NCBI RefSeq assembly: GCF_007993795.1
Contig: NZ_CP042476.1
Location: 2,728,001 to 2,792,000 of the forward strand
Length of the DNA: 64,000 bases
Origin: Antarcticibacterium arcticum
GTDB taxonomy: Bacteria > Bacteroidota > Bacteroidia > Flavobacteriales > Flavobacteriaceae
Reading direction: 5' to 3'
Both the position numbers and the translations under genes were made by a program. This document shows positions 1-7,846 of the stretch, one piece after another. Below the pieces are notes generated by a model. That model did not search any database and was not told the origin of the DNA. It saw only the letters and a list, made by a program, of their open reading frames with translations. The number at the start of each line of letters is the position of its first letter. Within the stretch, counting starts at the first letter, position 1.

Positions 1-157
1 CTCTTAAGCAAAGAGCAAAATTGAAGGAAAATGAAACGGAGTAATTCCGGGAGTTGAGATTTAAATTTCAGGTAATTATAAAGAGATAGCTATTAATTGA
101 ATAATAACAAACTGAATATAAGTACTTTAAATTTAAATTTTTTTAATAGAGGGTAGG

Positions 158-358
158 TTAATAATTTGGGTATTGATAATATTGAACCTCCTGAACGCTC
201 ACAATAGTTGTTGGACTTGCCTGGAAATCAACACTCGATTTCTTATTGAGTGTTTTGTTTACGAACGCTATTACCCCCAGAACCCCTAGCAGGAAAATCA
301 GGAAGAATAAAAGCGATATTTTAGTAAGTTTTACCATATCATCACTTTTTCCTTTCAA
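158..358 (-). CDS. Small single-pass membrane protein, unknown
   Basis: A 66-residue ORF with one strong hydrophobic helix at about residues 13-32, preceded by lysines and followed by a short polar tail rich in Q and Y. This is the layout of a small inner-membrane protein with a periplasmic tail. Two starts are possible: the first ATG, or the ATG at codon 8 (position 337), which follows an AAGGA stretch and begins MVKLTKISLL. I recognise no family. It diverges from rnr across a 219-bp AT-rich spacer in which I see no further gene. The length and clean membrane topology make it plausible, but it could be spurious. Confidence 0.45.
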   Translation of the reverse strand: MKGKSDDMVKLTKISLLFFLIFLLGVLGVIAFVNKTLNKKSSVDFQASPTTIVSVQEVQYYQYPNY

Positions 359-577
359 AATTTGAGGGGAAATTTTAAGAAAGATGTAAACACTAATTTA
401 AGAAAATTTTAATAAATCCAACGTTCTATCCAAAATATTTTTTACTTAAATAATTGTTAATCAGTTGAAAGCCTTATTTTTTCTAAATAAAACATATGTT
501 ACAGCTTAACAAAAATTTATTTGGAGAACATTTTAAAGTCACAATTAAGCCGTAATTTTAGCCATTATTAGAAATTT

Positions 578-2764
578 ATGAAGAAAAAGAAAAATAGTAA
601 AAGTACTCCGGAAGCAAATGATCTCTCAAAAAGTATTTTAAACATTTTAAGAAAGACTCCGGACGCTACTTTTAATTATAAGCAGATAGCAGAAAAATTG
701 GGTGTAAATGACGCAAATACCCGGAATAAAATTATAAGGAAACTTTCTCAACTGGCCGCCAAAAAACAAATTGAAGAAGTTGATCGGGGAAAGTTTAAGA
801 TCGTAGGAAATTTTGAATACTACACAGGTACCCTTGATATGACAACGAAAGGGTTTGGATATGTTGTGGTAGAAGAATTGGAAGAAGATGTCTTTATACC
901 GGTAAATGCCTTAAATAAAGCCCTTGATGGGGATGTAGTAGAGATCTATATTTACAACAGGAGGAAAAAAAGGAAATCTGAAGGAGAAGTTGTAAGGGTT
1001 ATAAACAGGAAGCGTACAGAATTTGTAGGTGTTTTACAATTAAAAGAAAATTTTGGGTTCGTAGCAATACAGGATCCAAAAATGTATACAGATATTTTTG
1101 TACCCAGGAATAAAATACTGGATGCAAAAGATGGGGATAAGGTAGTGGTCACTATGGAAGAATGGCCGGAAAAATCTGATTCTCCTTCAGGAAGTATAAA
1201 ACAGGTACTTGGGAAACCGGGAGAACATAATACCGAAATCCATTCAATTCTTGCGCAATATGGGCTACCCGTGGAATTTCCAAAAGAAGTGGAGGATTTT
1301 GCGCAAAACATTGATACTTCAATCAAGGAAGATGAAATCAAAAAAAGAAGAGATCTAAGGGAAACACTCACTTTCACTATTGATCCTGAAGATGCAAAGG
1401 ATTTTGATGATGCCCTGAGTTTTAAAGTGCTGGAAAACGGAAATTTTGAAATAGGAATTCACATTGCAGATGTTTCTCATTATTTGCAACCGGATACGGT
1501 ATTGGATGAAGAAGCATATCAAAGGGCAACCTCAATTTATCTTGTAGACAGGGTGGTGCCCATGTTACCAGAGATATTATCCAATAATGCCTGCTCCCTG
1601 AGGCCTAATGAAGAGAAATATACCTTTTCTGCCGTTTTTGAAATGGATAAAAAAGGCTATGTTATCAACGAATGGTTTGGGAGAACAGTAACACTTTCAG
1701 ATGCAAGATTCGCATATGAGGAAGCACAGCATATCATTGAAACAGAAAAAGGAGAAATTCCGCTGGAAGTTTCTATCCAGGAAAAGGAATATGTTGTAGG
1801 CGATGAAATTGTTGATGCGGTTATAACCATGAACGAGCTGGCCAAAAAGATGCGGGCCCGCCGGATGAAAGATGGTGCAATTTCATTTGATAAAGTTGAG
1901 GTAAAATTTGAACTTAACGAGGAAAATGAACCTGTTGGAGTTTATTATAAGATCACCAAGGATGCAAATAAACTTATTGAAGAATTCATGTTGCTTGCAA
2001 ACAGGAAAGTGGCGGAGTTTATTGGAAAACAATCTCCAAAGAAAACGTTTGTTTACAGATGCCATGCAGAGCCGGATGAATCTAAACTGGCAGCTTTACA
2101 GACCGTTGTGTCCAAATTTGGTTATAAAATCAATTTGAAGGACAGGAAAACCATCACTTCTTCCCTTAACAGCTTGTTATCTGATGTGCAGGGAAAAAAG
2201 GAACAAAACCTGGTAGATACCCTTACAATCCGCACCATGAGCAAAGCGTATTACAGCACAAAAAATATTGGGCATTATGGGCTTGCTTTTGATTATTACT
2301 CCCATTTTACTTCTCCAATAAGGCGGTATCCTGATGTTATGACCCACAGGTTATTGCAGCATTACCTGGATAAAAAATCCAGTGCCAAGGAGGAAGAATA
2401 TGAGGCAAAATCCCATCACAGCAGTGAAATGGAAAGTTTGGCGACCAATGCTGAAAGAGATTCTATTAAATTCATGCAGGTAAAGTTTATGATAGACCAC
2501 CAGGATGAAAGTTTTCTTGGAGTGATCTCAGGGGTTACTGAGTGGGGTATATATGTTGAGATCATTGATAATAAGTGTGAAGGGATGGTTCGTTTACGTG
2601 ATATAAAGGAAGATCATTTTGAATTTGACCAGGAGCAATATGCTATTAAAGGAAGAAAAACCGGAAAGGTATATACTCTGGGAGATGAAGTTTATGTGTC
2701 AGTCAAAAATGCCGATCTGGTAAAAAGGCACCTGGATTTTAATTTGCTGGGAGCCCAGAAATAA
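578..2764 (+). CDS. rnr: Ribonuclease R
   Basis: This is a 3'-5' processive exoribonuclease of the RNase II/R family that degrades structured RNA in the cytoplasm. Domains in order: an N-terminal winged-helix region (about residues 15-80), cold-shock/OB domains (about 80-220), the catalytic RNB domain (about 260-590) and a C-terminal S1 domain (about 640-725). The Mg-binding acidic cluster reads D269, D275, D277, D278 in the segment DPEDAKDFDDA, matching the essential aspartates of RNase II. The SPIRRYPD motif of the RNB domain is also visible. The length of 728 aa is normal for a Bacteroidota RNase R without a long basic tail. The DUF2807 gene follows after 34 bp with no convincing terminator, so the two may be cotranscribed. 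Confidence 0.97.
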   Translation: MKKKKNSKSTPEANDLSKSILNILRKTPDATFNYKQIAEKLGVNDANTRNKIIRKLSQLAAKKQIEEVDRGKFKIVGNFEYYTGTLDMTTKGFGYVVVEELEEDVFIPVNALNKALDGDVVEIYIYNRRKKRKSEGEVVRVINRKRTEFVGVLQLKENFGFVAIQDPKMYTDIFVPRNKILDAKDGDKVVVTMEEWPEKSDSPSGSIKQVLGKPGEHNTEIHSILAQYGLPVEFPKEVEDFAQNIDTSIKEDEIKKRRDLRETLTFTIDPEDAKDFDDALSFKVLENGNFEIGIHIADVSHYLQPDTVLDEEAYQRATSIYLVDRVVPMLPEILSNNACSLRPNEEKYTFSAVFEMDKKGYVINEWFGRTVTLSDARFAYEEAQHIIETEKGEIPLEVSIQEKEYVVGDEIVDAVITMNELAKKMRARRMKDGAISFDKVEVKFELNEENEPVGVYYKITKDANKLIEEFMLLANRKVAEFIGKQSPKKTFVYRCHAEPDESKLAALQTVVSKFGYKINLKDRKTITSSLNSLLSDVQGKKEQNLVDTLTIRTMSKAYYSTKNIGHYGLAFDYYSHFTSPIRRYPDVMTHRLLQHYLDKKSSAKEEEYEAKSHHSSEMESLATNAERDSIKFMQVKFMIDHQDESFLGVISGVTEWGIYVEIIDNKCEGMVRLRDIKEDHFEFDQEQYAIKGRKTGKVYTLGDEVYVSVKNADLVKRHLDFNLLGAQK

Positions 2765-2798
2765 AAAAGCCAGACTAAGAGGCTATTATAGTATTGGA

Positions 2799-3470
2799 AT
2801 GAAGTATAAAATTTTAATTATGCTGCTTTTCTTTAACTTAAAGGGAACAGCGCAGGAAATTGAGATAGAACTTGGTAATTTTTCTGAAATTGAAGTTACC
2901 CGGGGCCTAACTGTAAACCTTGTTCCGGCAGAGGAAAATAAAGCCGTAATTATAGGCAATAGCAGGGAACAGGTGCGGGTGAATGTGGAAAAAGGTGTTT
3001 TAAAAATAAGATCCCGGTTAAAACAATTGCTGGAAACAGATAATACCCTGGTGACCATTTATTTTAAAAACCTTCAGGAAATAGATGCCCGGCAAAATTC
3101 TAATGTAGAATTCTGTACAAAAATAAAGCAACCTCTTCTTAAAATCAAAGCCCGGGAGGGCGCAAGGGTTTTGGCTAATGTAGAAGTTGAAAATCTTGTA
3201 GCTACCGCGGTAACCGGGGGTTCATTAACAGTCTATGGAAAGGCAGAAATACAGGAGATAGATATTAAGGCAGGAGGTTCTTTAAGAGGTGAAAATCTTG
3301 TAGGCAGCAATATTAATGTTATGGTAAATGGGGGAGGTTTTGCCCATGTTTTTGCCAGGAAATATGTAAATTCAAGCGTTAGAGCAGGGGGTAATATATT
3401 TATCTATGGAAATCCTGAAGAAATTCACGAAAAAATCACCTTTGGAGGCTCCATTAAAAAGATAAACTAA
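2799..3470 (+). CDS. DUF2807 (GIN domain) secreted protein
   Basis: A 223-residue protein with an N-terminal signal peptide (hydrophobic residues about 4-17, cleavage near TAQ). The rest is regular beta repeat with alternating G/N/V, characteristic of the head GIN/putative auto-transporter adhesin domain DUF2807. This fold is a right-handed beta-solenoid found in many Bacteroidota surface or periplasmic proteins. No catalytic residues are evident and the biological role is unknown. It follows rnr closely and precedes the LysE gene, which has its own promoter box. Confidence 0.85.
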   Translation: MKYKILIMLLFFNLKGTAQEIEIELGNFSEIEVTRGLTVNLVPAEENKAVIIGNSREQVRVNVEKGVLKIRSRLKQLLETDNTLVTIYFKNLQEIDARQNSNVEFCTKIKQPLLKIKAREGARVLANVEVENLVATAVTGGSLTVYGKAEIQEIDIKAGGSLRGENLVGSNINVMVNGGGFAHVFARKYVNSSVRAGGNIFIYGNPEEIHEKITFGGSIKKIN

Positions 3471-3475
3471 TATAT

Positions 3476-3483
3476 TACATTTG
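3476..3483 (+). promoter_or_regulatory. Bacteroidota -7 box (TACATTTG)
   Basis: TACATTTG matches the TAnnTTTG consensus of the Bacteroidota primary sigma factor. It ends 18 bp before the ATG of the LysE gene. No clear -33 TTTG is seen. Confidence 0.45.
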
Positions 3484-3501
3484 TGAAAATCACCTTTGTG
3501 T

Positions 3502-4212
3502 ATGATTCAGGACATTTTAGCAGCTATACCATTGGGATTTTTTCTTGCTTTTCTCCTGGGGCCTGTTTTTTTTGTATTGCTTGAAACCGCTGCTATAAAG
3601 GGCTTTAGAGCTGCTTTTTTCTTCGATCTTGGTGTTATAGTAGCAGATATTGTCTTTCTTTTAATCGCCTATTTTAGTACCTCTAAACTATTAAAAAGCC
3701 TTAAGGATGATCCTGCCCTGTTTATTTTCGGCGGAATGATCCTTGCTACCTATGGCATTATGACCTATATTCAAACCAAAAAGGCCATTCCCATTGAAGA
3801 TGATACCCCGGAAGTTCGAAAATTAAGCCGCACAGATTATCTGGGTCTTTCTGCTAAGGGATTTATTCTCAATTTTATAAATATTGGGGTATTGGGCTTC
3901 TGGCTGGGCCTTATTATAGTTTTTGGCCCTACGCTGGATATGCAAACCAACAGGATAGTCGTGTTTTTCGGTACCGTACTTGGCACCTATCTTATAATTG
4001 ACATTTTTAAGATCCTGCTTGCCAAAAAACTAAATCGAAAACTAACGCCGGACCGTATTTACAAAATGAAAAAAGGCATTAGTATAGTAATGGTTGTTTT
4101 CGGCGGAATATTAATTGGAAGAGGTTTTTTTCCGAAGAAAATAGAACGTCTCCAGGATCGAATAGAGATCATCCAGCCGGAAAATGTGGTCTATGAATTT
4201 GAAAAGAAGTAG
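3502..4212 (+). CDS. LysE/RhtB-type amino-acid exporter
   Basis: A polytopic membrane protein of 236 aa with about six hydrophobic helices. The opening helix runs into a PLGFFLAFLLGPVFFVLLE segment, typical of the LysE/RhtB translocator superfamily, which exports amino acids or related small molecules from the cytoplasm. A TTG six bases upstream is in frame, but ATG at 3502 is preferred because it starts directly at the conserved N-terminal helix and follows the TACATTTG box. The last ~20 residues form a soluble cytoplasmic tail. The substrate cannot be inferred. Confidence 0.85.
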   Translation: MIQDILAAIPLGFFLAFLLGPVFFVLLETAAIKGFRAAFFFDLGVIVADIVFLLIAYFSTSKLLKSLKDDPALFIFGGMILATYGIMTYIQTKKAIPIEDDTPEVRKLSRTDYLGLSAKGFILNFINIGVLGFWLGLIIVFGPTLDMQTNRIVVFFGTVLGTYLIIDIFKILLAKKLNRKLTPDRIYKMKKGISIVMVVFGGILIGRGFFPKKIERLQDRIEIIQPENVVYEFEKK

Positions 4213-4270
4213 AGAAATACTCTCGCCATTACTTCTGTTTCATTCGCTTTCCTACAATAAATCTTAAAAC

Positions 4271-4300
4271 AAAAAAAGCTCCCTTGGAAAGGAAGCTTTT
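4271..4300 (-). terminator. Rho-independent terminator of tRNA-Cys
   Basis: On the minus strand AAAAGCTTCC and GGGAGCTTTT form a stem (one mismatch) around a 7-nt loop, followed by a T run. It starts immediately 3' of the tRNA-Cys gene. Confidence 0.7.
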
Positions 4301-4301
4301 G

Positions 4302-4372
4302 AGGCATCGAGCGGATTCGAACCGCTGTACGAGCTTTTGCAGAGCTCTGCCTAGCCACTCGGCCACGATGCC
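4302..4372 (-). tRNA. tRNA-Cys (anticodon GCA)
   Basis: The minus strand folds into a complete 71-nt cloverleaf. The acceptor stem is GGCATCG/CGATGCC with discriminator U73. The anticodon stem is GAGCT/AGCTC around loop CTGCAAA, giving anticodon GCA (Cys). The T arm is GCGGT-TCGAATC-CGCTC in outline, with the invariant TTCGA. U73 is the known identity base for cysteinyl-tRNA synthetase. No CCA is encoded. A TACATTTG box lies 14 nt upstream and a terminator directly follows, so it is an independent transcription unit. Confidence 0.96.
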
Positions 4373-4386
4373 ATTATTTTGGTTGG

Positions 4387-4394
4387 CAAATGTA
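4387..4394 (-). promoter_or_regulatory. -7 box (TACATTTG) of tRNA-Cys
   Basis: On the minus strand TACATTTG lies 14 nt upstream of the mature tRNA 5' end, matching the TAnnTTTG consensus. It also lies in the short spacer downstream of folB. Confidence 0.5.
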
Positions 4395-4423
4395 ATAAAA
4401 TTTTTGAGTAACCGAAGAAAAAA

Positions 4424-4810
4424 CTATCTGGATTTACTTCTGGAAACGGTAACCATACCTACATCTCCACCAATTGGGGGGTTAATTTTGGAAACCGCCA
4501 CTTTTACCTTTTGCACGGGTATTAATTCCTTTAATACTCTGTTGAGGATCCTTTCAGCCACAGTCTCAAGCAGTTTGGCCCTTACAGCCATTTCTTCTTT
4601 CACTATTCGGTTTAAATGAACATAGTCTATAGTGTCGCTAAGGGCATCTGTTTTTGCAGAATGGGCCAGATCACCCTTAACGCTTAGATCTACTCTGTAA
4701 TCGCTTCCAATCTTCCCTTCTTCAACCAAACAGCCATGGTAGGAGAAGACCTTTATATTCTTTAATTTAATTTTACCCACTTTGATCTTTTTTACAAAGT
4801 TAAAACTCAC
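4424..4810 (-). CDS. folB: Dihydroneopterin aldolase
   Basis: FolB converts 7,8-dihydroneopterin to 6-hydroxymethyl-dihydropterin plus glycolaldehyde in folate synthesis. The protein carries the hallmark N-terminal LKNIKVFSYHGCLVEE segment with the pterin-contact Glu, a central LLETVAERI motif and a C-terminal VAVSKINPP-GGDVG segment with the catalytic Lys. From the ATG it is 128 aa. A GTG at codon 11 (position 4780) would give 118 aa, closer to the usual length of about 118-120, and begins directly at the conserved VGKIKLKNI, so it may be the true start. It is transcribed towards tRNA-Cys. No other folate genes are nearby. Confidence 0.93.
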   Translation of the reverse strand: MSFNFVKKIKVGKIKLKNIKVFSYHGCLVEEGKIGSDYRVDLSVKGDLAHSAKTDALSDTIDYVHLNRIVKEEMAVRAKLLETVAERILNRVLKELIPVQKVKVAVSKINPPIGGDVGMVTVSRSKSR

Positions 4811-4957
4811 TTCGGTAATTTAATGAGATCCGGCTTAATTTTTACAGATTTTCCGGGTATTATTCTTTCAAATCCTAAATCCCGGTCCTGGAAAAAGGCT
4901 TGCCCCAAGTTGAATTTTTTAAAATACCTGCCGTTACTAATAACCACCTATTTTTGG

Positions 4958-4965
4958 TAACTTTG
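4958..4965 (+). promoter_or_regulatory. -7 box (TAACTTTG) of glnS
   Basis: TAACTTTG matches TAnnTTTG and ends 27 bp before the chosen glnS ATG at 4993. It lies inside the longer ORF that would use the upstream ATG at 4900, which argues against that longer start. Confidence 0.5.
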
Positions 4966-4992
4966 CTCACTATTTTTTTTGATAAAAAGATT

Positions 4993-6672
4993 ATGACCGA
5001 GAATAAGAAATCCCTGAATTTTATTGAACAGATCATTGAAGAAGATCTGAAAACCAATTATACTCAAAATGACCTGAAATTCAGGTTTCCGCCGGAGCCC
5101 AACGGGTATTTGCATATAGGGCATGCCTCATCTATTTGTTTGAATTTTGGACTGGGAGAAAAATACAATGCTCCTGTAAACCTGAGGTTTGATGATACAA
5201 ATCCAACCAAAGAAGAGCAGGAATATGTAGATGCCATTAAAGAAGATGTGCTTTGGCTGGGATATAAATGGGCAGAGGAATGTTATGCTTCAGATTACTT
5301 CCAGCAGTTATATGACTGGGCTGTGGAGCTCATTAAAAATGATTATGCTTATGTAGACAGTCAAACGTCTGCTCAAATTGCCGAACAAAAAGGGACTCCA
5401 ACCGAAGCAGGGAAGAACAGTCCTTACAGAAATAGGTCGGTAGCAGAGAATCTCGATTTATTCGAAAAAATGAAAAATGGGGAAACGGCCGAAGGAGTTC
5501 ATGTTTTAAGGGCAAAAATTGATATGACATCCCCAAATATGATCATGAGAGACCCTGTTATGTACAGAAGTTTGCATAAAAAACATCACAGGACTGGAAA
5601 TGACTGGAATATATATCCAATGTATGATTGGGCCCATGGAGAAAGTGATTTTATTGAGAGAATCTCACATTCTTTTTGTACCCTGGAATTTCTTCCGCAC
5701 CGGGAATTGTACAATTGGTTTGTGGAAAAGGTTAGTAAAAATGGAGAATTTTTACCAAAACAACGGGAGTTCGCCAGAAGGAATTTAAGTCATACCGTTG
5801 TAAGCAAGCGTAAATTGTTGCAACTGGTGGAGCAGGGAATTGTAAAATCCTGGGATGATCCAAGAATGCCTACCATTTCAGGATTAAGAAGACGGGGCTA
5901 CACCCCGGCATCTATCAGGAAATTTGCTGATACCATAGGAATTGCAAAACGTGAAAATGTTATTGATGTTTCTCTCCTGGAATTCTGTATTAGGGAAGAC
6001 CTCAATAAAACAGCCCCAAGGGTTATGGGAATTTTGGATCCTGTTAAGCTTGTAATTACTAATTATGAGGAGGGCAAAGAAGAATGGCTGGAGACAGAGA
6101 ATAATCCCGAAGATGAAAATGCCGGCACAAGGGAGATCCCTTTCTCCAAGGAACTTTATATAGAACGTGAAGACTTTAAGGAAGAGGCCAACAGAAAATT
6201 CTTCAGGCTTAGTATAGGTAAGGAAGTAAGACTGAAGAGTGCGTATATCATTCAGGCAAATAGTGTTGTGAAAGATGAAAACGGGGAGATCCTGGAAATT
6301 CATTGTACCTATGACCCTAAAAGCAAAAGTGGCAGTGGCACTGAGGAATCCCTTAGGAAGGTTAAAGGAACACTGCATTGGGTCTCTGTTCCCCATGCCA
6401 TTGAGGCAGAGGTAAGATTGTATGACCGGCTTTTTAGTGTAGAATCACCGGATGCCGATAAGGAAAAGGATTTTCTTGAATTCATTAATCCAGAATCGCT
6501 CAAAGTTATTACCGGCTATCTTGAACCCTCATTAAAGGATGCGGGAGTAGCCGATAAATTTCAATTCCAGCGAATAGGATATTTTTGTGTAGATAAGGAA
6601 AGCACCCCTGAAAATCTCATTTTTAACCGTACCGTTACCTTAAGGGATTCCTGGGGTAAAATTGATCAATAA
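4993..6672 (+). CDS. glnS: Glutaminyl-tRNA synthetase
   Basis: A class I aminoacyl-tRNA synthetase that charges tRNA-Gln with glutamine. It has the signature H41-I-G-H44 in the segment PPEPNGYLHIGHA, an MSK-like loop VVSKRKL, and the two C-terminal beta-barrel anticodon-binding domains typical of GlnRS. The open frame reaches back to an ATG at 4900, but the ATG at 4993 (MTENKKSLNF) is preferred. It gives 559 aa, the normal GlnRS size, and follows a promoter box that the longer version would have to translate. With gltX also in this window, the organism makes Gln-tRNA directly, as expected for Bacteroidota. Confidence 0.96.
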   Translation: MTENKKSLNFIEQIIEEDLKTNYTQNDLKFRFPPEPNGYLHIGHASSICLNFGLGEKYNAPVNLRFDDTNPTKEEQEYVDAIKEDVLWLGYKWAEECYASDYFQQLYDWAVELIKNDYAYVDSQTSAQIAEQKGTPTEAGKNSPYRNRSVAENLDLFEKMKNGETAEGVHVLRAKIDMTSPNMIMRDPVMYRSLHKKHHRTGNDWNIYPMYDWAHGESDFIERISHSFCTLEFLPHRELYNWFVEKVSKNGEFLPKQREFARRNLSHTVVSKRKLLQLVEQGIVKSWDDPRMPTISGLRRRGYTPASIRKFADTIGIAKRENVIDVSLLEFCIREDLNKTAPRVMGILDPVKLVITNYEEGKEEWLETENNPEDENAGTREIPFSKELYIEREDFKEEANRKFFRLSIGKEVRLKSAYIIQANSVVKDENGEILEIHCTYDPKSKSGSGTEESLRKVKGTLHWVSVPHAIEAEVRLYDRLFSVESPDADKEKDFLEFINPESLKVITGYLEPSLKDAGVADKFQFQRIGYFCVDKESTPENLIFNRTVTLRDSWGKIDQ

Positions 6673-6751
6673 CCAGTAAAATATGGTGTTTTAAGAATTA
6701 ATTGGCAATATTTTTAACCGGTTATTAACAGGCCGGCCATTTGCTTTAAAT

Positions 6752-6759
6752 TATCTTTG
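6752..6759 (+). promoter_or_regulatory. -7 box (TATCTTTG) of the ytxH trio
   Basis: TATCTTTG matches TAnnTTTG and ends 31 bp before the YtxH ATG. No good -33 element is seen. Confidence 0.45.
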
Positions 6760-6790
6760 ATAGATATTTAATTTTAAAAAACACAAAATT

Positions 6791-7174
6791 ATGGCAAATT
6801 CTGGAAGTACTTTATTGGCTTTATTAACCGGTGCAGCAATTGGAGCTGCTGTTGGATTATTATATGCTCCGGATAGTGGAGAACATACCCGGGAAAAACT
6901 TAGCAAGGATGCTAAAAAAGCCCAGGATCAATTCAATAAAAAATATAATGAAACTACTTCAAACCTAAGCACTAAGGCTAAAAAAGCCAGAAAAGATTTT
7001 GAGCACCGTTTGGAAGAAACTCTATCTTCAGCCAGTCATAAGGCAGATGAGATCCTTGCTGCAATGGAAACCAAACTTGATGATCTTAGAAAGCAAAATG
7101 CCAAGTTGCAAAAGGATGAGAAGAAAGATACCGCCCGTACCAGCACCAACAAACCGAATCAGGCAGTAGTATAA
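6791..7174 (+). CDS. YtxH domain-containing protein
   Basis: A 127-residue protein with an N-terminal glycine/alanine-rich membrane helix (about residues 6-26), followed by the YAPDSGEHTREKL segment that marks the YtxH family. A long, highly charged alanine/lysine-rich coiled coil runs to the C terminus. YtxH proteins are often linked to stress responses, but their molecular function is unknown. It is the first gene of a tight trio with a holin-like membrane protein (3 bp away) and a small charged protein (12 bp further on), suggesting joint function at the inner membrane. Confidence 0.85.
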   Translation: MANSGSTLLALLTGAAIGAAVGLLYAPDSGEHTREKLSKDAKKAQDQFNKKYNETTSNLSTKAKKARKDFEHRLEETLSSASHKADEILAAMETKLDDLRKQNAKLQKDEKKDTARTSTNKPNQAVV

Positions 7175-7177
7175 TTT

Positions 7178-7528
7178 ATGGCATTCGAAAAACAATCCAA
7201 TAGTATAAGGGAACTTAAAGAACAAATTAGCGCCTACCAACATAGTACGGCGGAATATCTCAAGCTTATTATCTATAAAAAAATAGTAAAAAGCGCTCTT
7301 TCCCTTGTTAATATATTATTGATTGGTTTTGTAAGCCTGATTGCCCTGCTTTTCTTGTCAATTGCTGTTGCAATAAGTATAAGCAATGCCCTGGATAGTC
7401 CAAGTGCCGGTTATTATATAGTTGGAGGCTTTTATGTCCTCCTGTTAATCCTGTTCTTTGCGTTTGGTAGAAAAGTACTTGAAAAAACAGTACTTATCAA
7501 ATCCTCCAGAAATTTCTTTAATGACTAA
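7178..7528 (+). CDS. Phage-holin-like (holin_III/YqjE-type) membrane protein
   Basis: A 116-residue protein with an amphipathic N-terminal helix (about 1-38), two transmembrane helices (about 42-70 and 78-98) and a short charged tail. This layout matches the small membrane protein family often named phage holin family or YqjE in Bacteroidota. The label is topological only: no lysis or phage genes are nearby, and the gene sits between YtxH and another small stress-type protein. A role in envelope stress is more likely than lysis, but this is inference. Confidence 0.7.
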   Translation: MAFEKQSNSIRELKEQISAYQHSTAEYLKLIIYKKIVKSALSLVNILLIGFVSLIALLFLSIAVAISISNALDSPSAGYYIVGGFYVLLLILFFAFGRKVLEKTVLIKSSRNFFND

Positions 7529-7540
7529 ACTATATTTAAT

Positions 7541-7762
7541 ATGAAAGAATACAGTTCATTCGAGGAAATAGACAGAGATATCAAAATTCTTAAGTTACAG
7601 AACCAGATAGACAAAGAAGAGGTTAAACTTAGCATTGAAAAAACCAAAGAAGCTCTTAGTCCCTTATCAATAATTGGAAGTTCTGTGAGAGCGGCGTATA
7701 AAAAGGTTCAGGAATTCAAGGCTGTTGTAACTGCGGTGGGTAAACAGGTTATAAACGGATAA
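7541..7762 (+). CDS. Small charged protein of the YtxH trio, unknown
   Basis: A 73-residue protein, mostly helical and charged (EEIDRDIKILKLQNQIDKEE), with a mildly hydrophobic C-terminal half (SIIGSSVRAAYKKV) that could be amphipathic. It follows the holin-like gene after 12 bp and precedes a terminator-like inverted repeat, so it is the last gene of the YtxH operon. From memory it resembles small Flavobacteriia proteins catalogued as DUF6327, but I cannot verify that. No function can be assigned. Confidence 0.7.
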   Translation: MKEYSSFEEIDRDIKILKLQNQIDKEEVKLSIEKTKEALSPLSIIGSSVRAAYKKVQEFKAVVTAVGKQVING

Positions 7763-7767
7763 TTTAT

Positions 7768-7837
7768 AAATCCGGATATTAGTTTGATTTTTCGTTTATA
7801 TATCGAAGGTCAAAATAAATATCCGGATTTTTTTATT
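7768..7837 (+). terminator. Inverted repeat with T run, probable terminator
   Basis: AAATCCGGATATT (7768-7780) is complementary to AATATCCGGATTT (7818-7830), followed by TTTT. The 37-nt loop is long for an intrinsic terminator. It lies between the YtxH trio and the convergent SPFH gene and could serve both. Confidence 0.5.
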
Positions 7838-7846
7838 GCTGAAGTT

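Noticed and set aside
4284..4619. 111-aa plus-strand ORF spanning the tRNA and folB
   Set aside because: It covers the tRNA-Cys gene and antisense folB; composition is unlike a real protein.
5884..6396. 170-aa minus-strand ORF inside glnS
   Set aside because: It is antisense to a clearly functional gene, lacks any family motif and has no promoter or upstream context.
7178..7528. Prophage remnant suggested by a holin-like protein
   Set aside because: No endolysin, integrase, portal or att sites nearby; the gene belongs to the YtxH operon.
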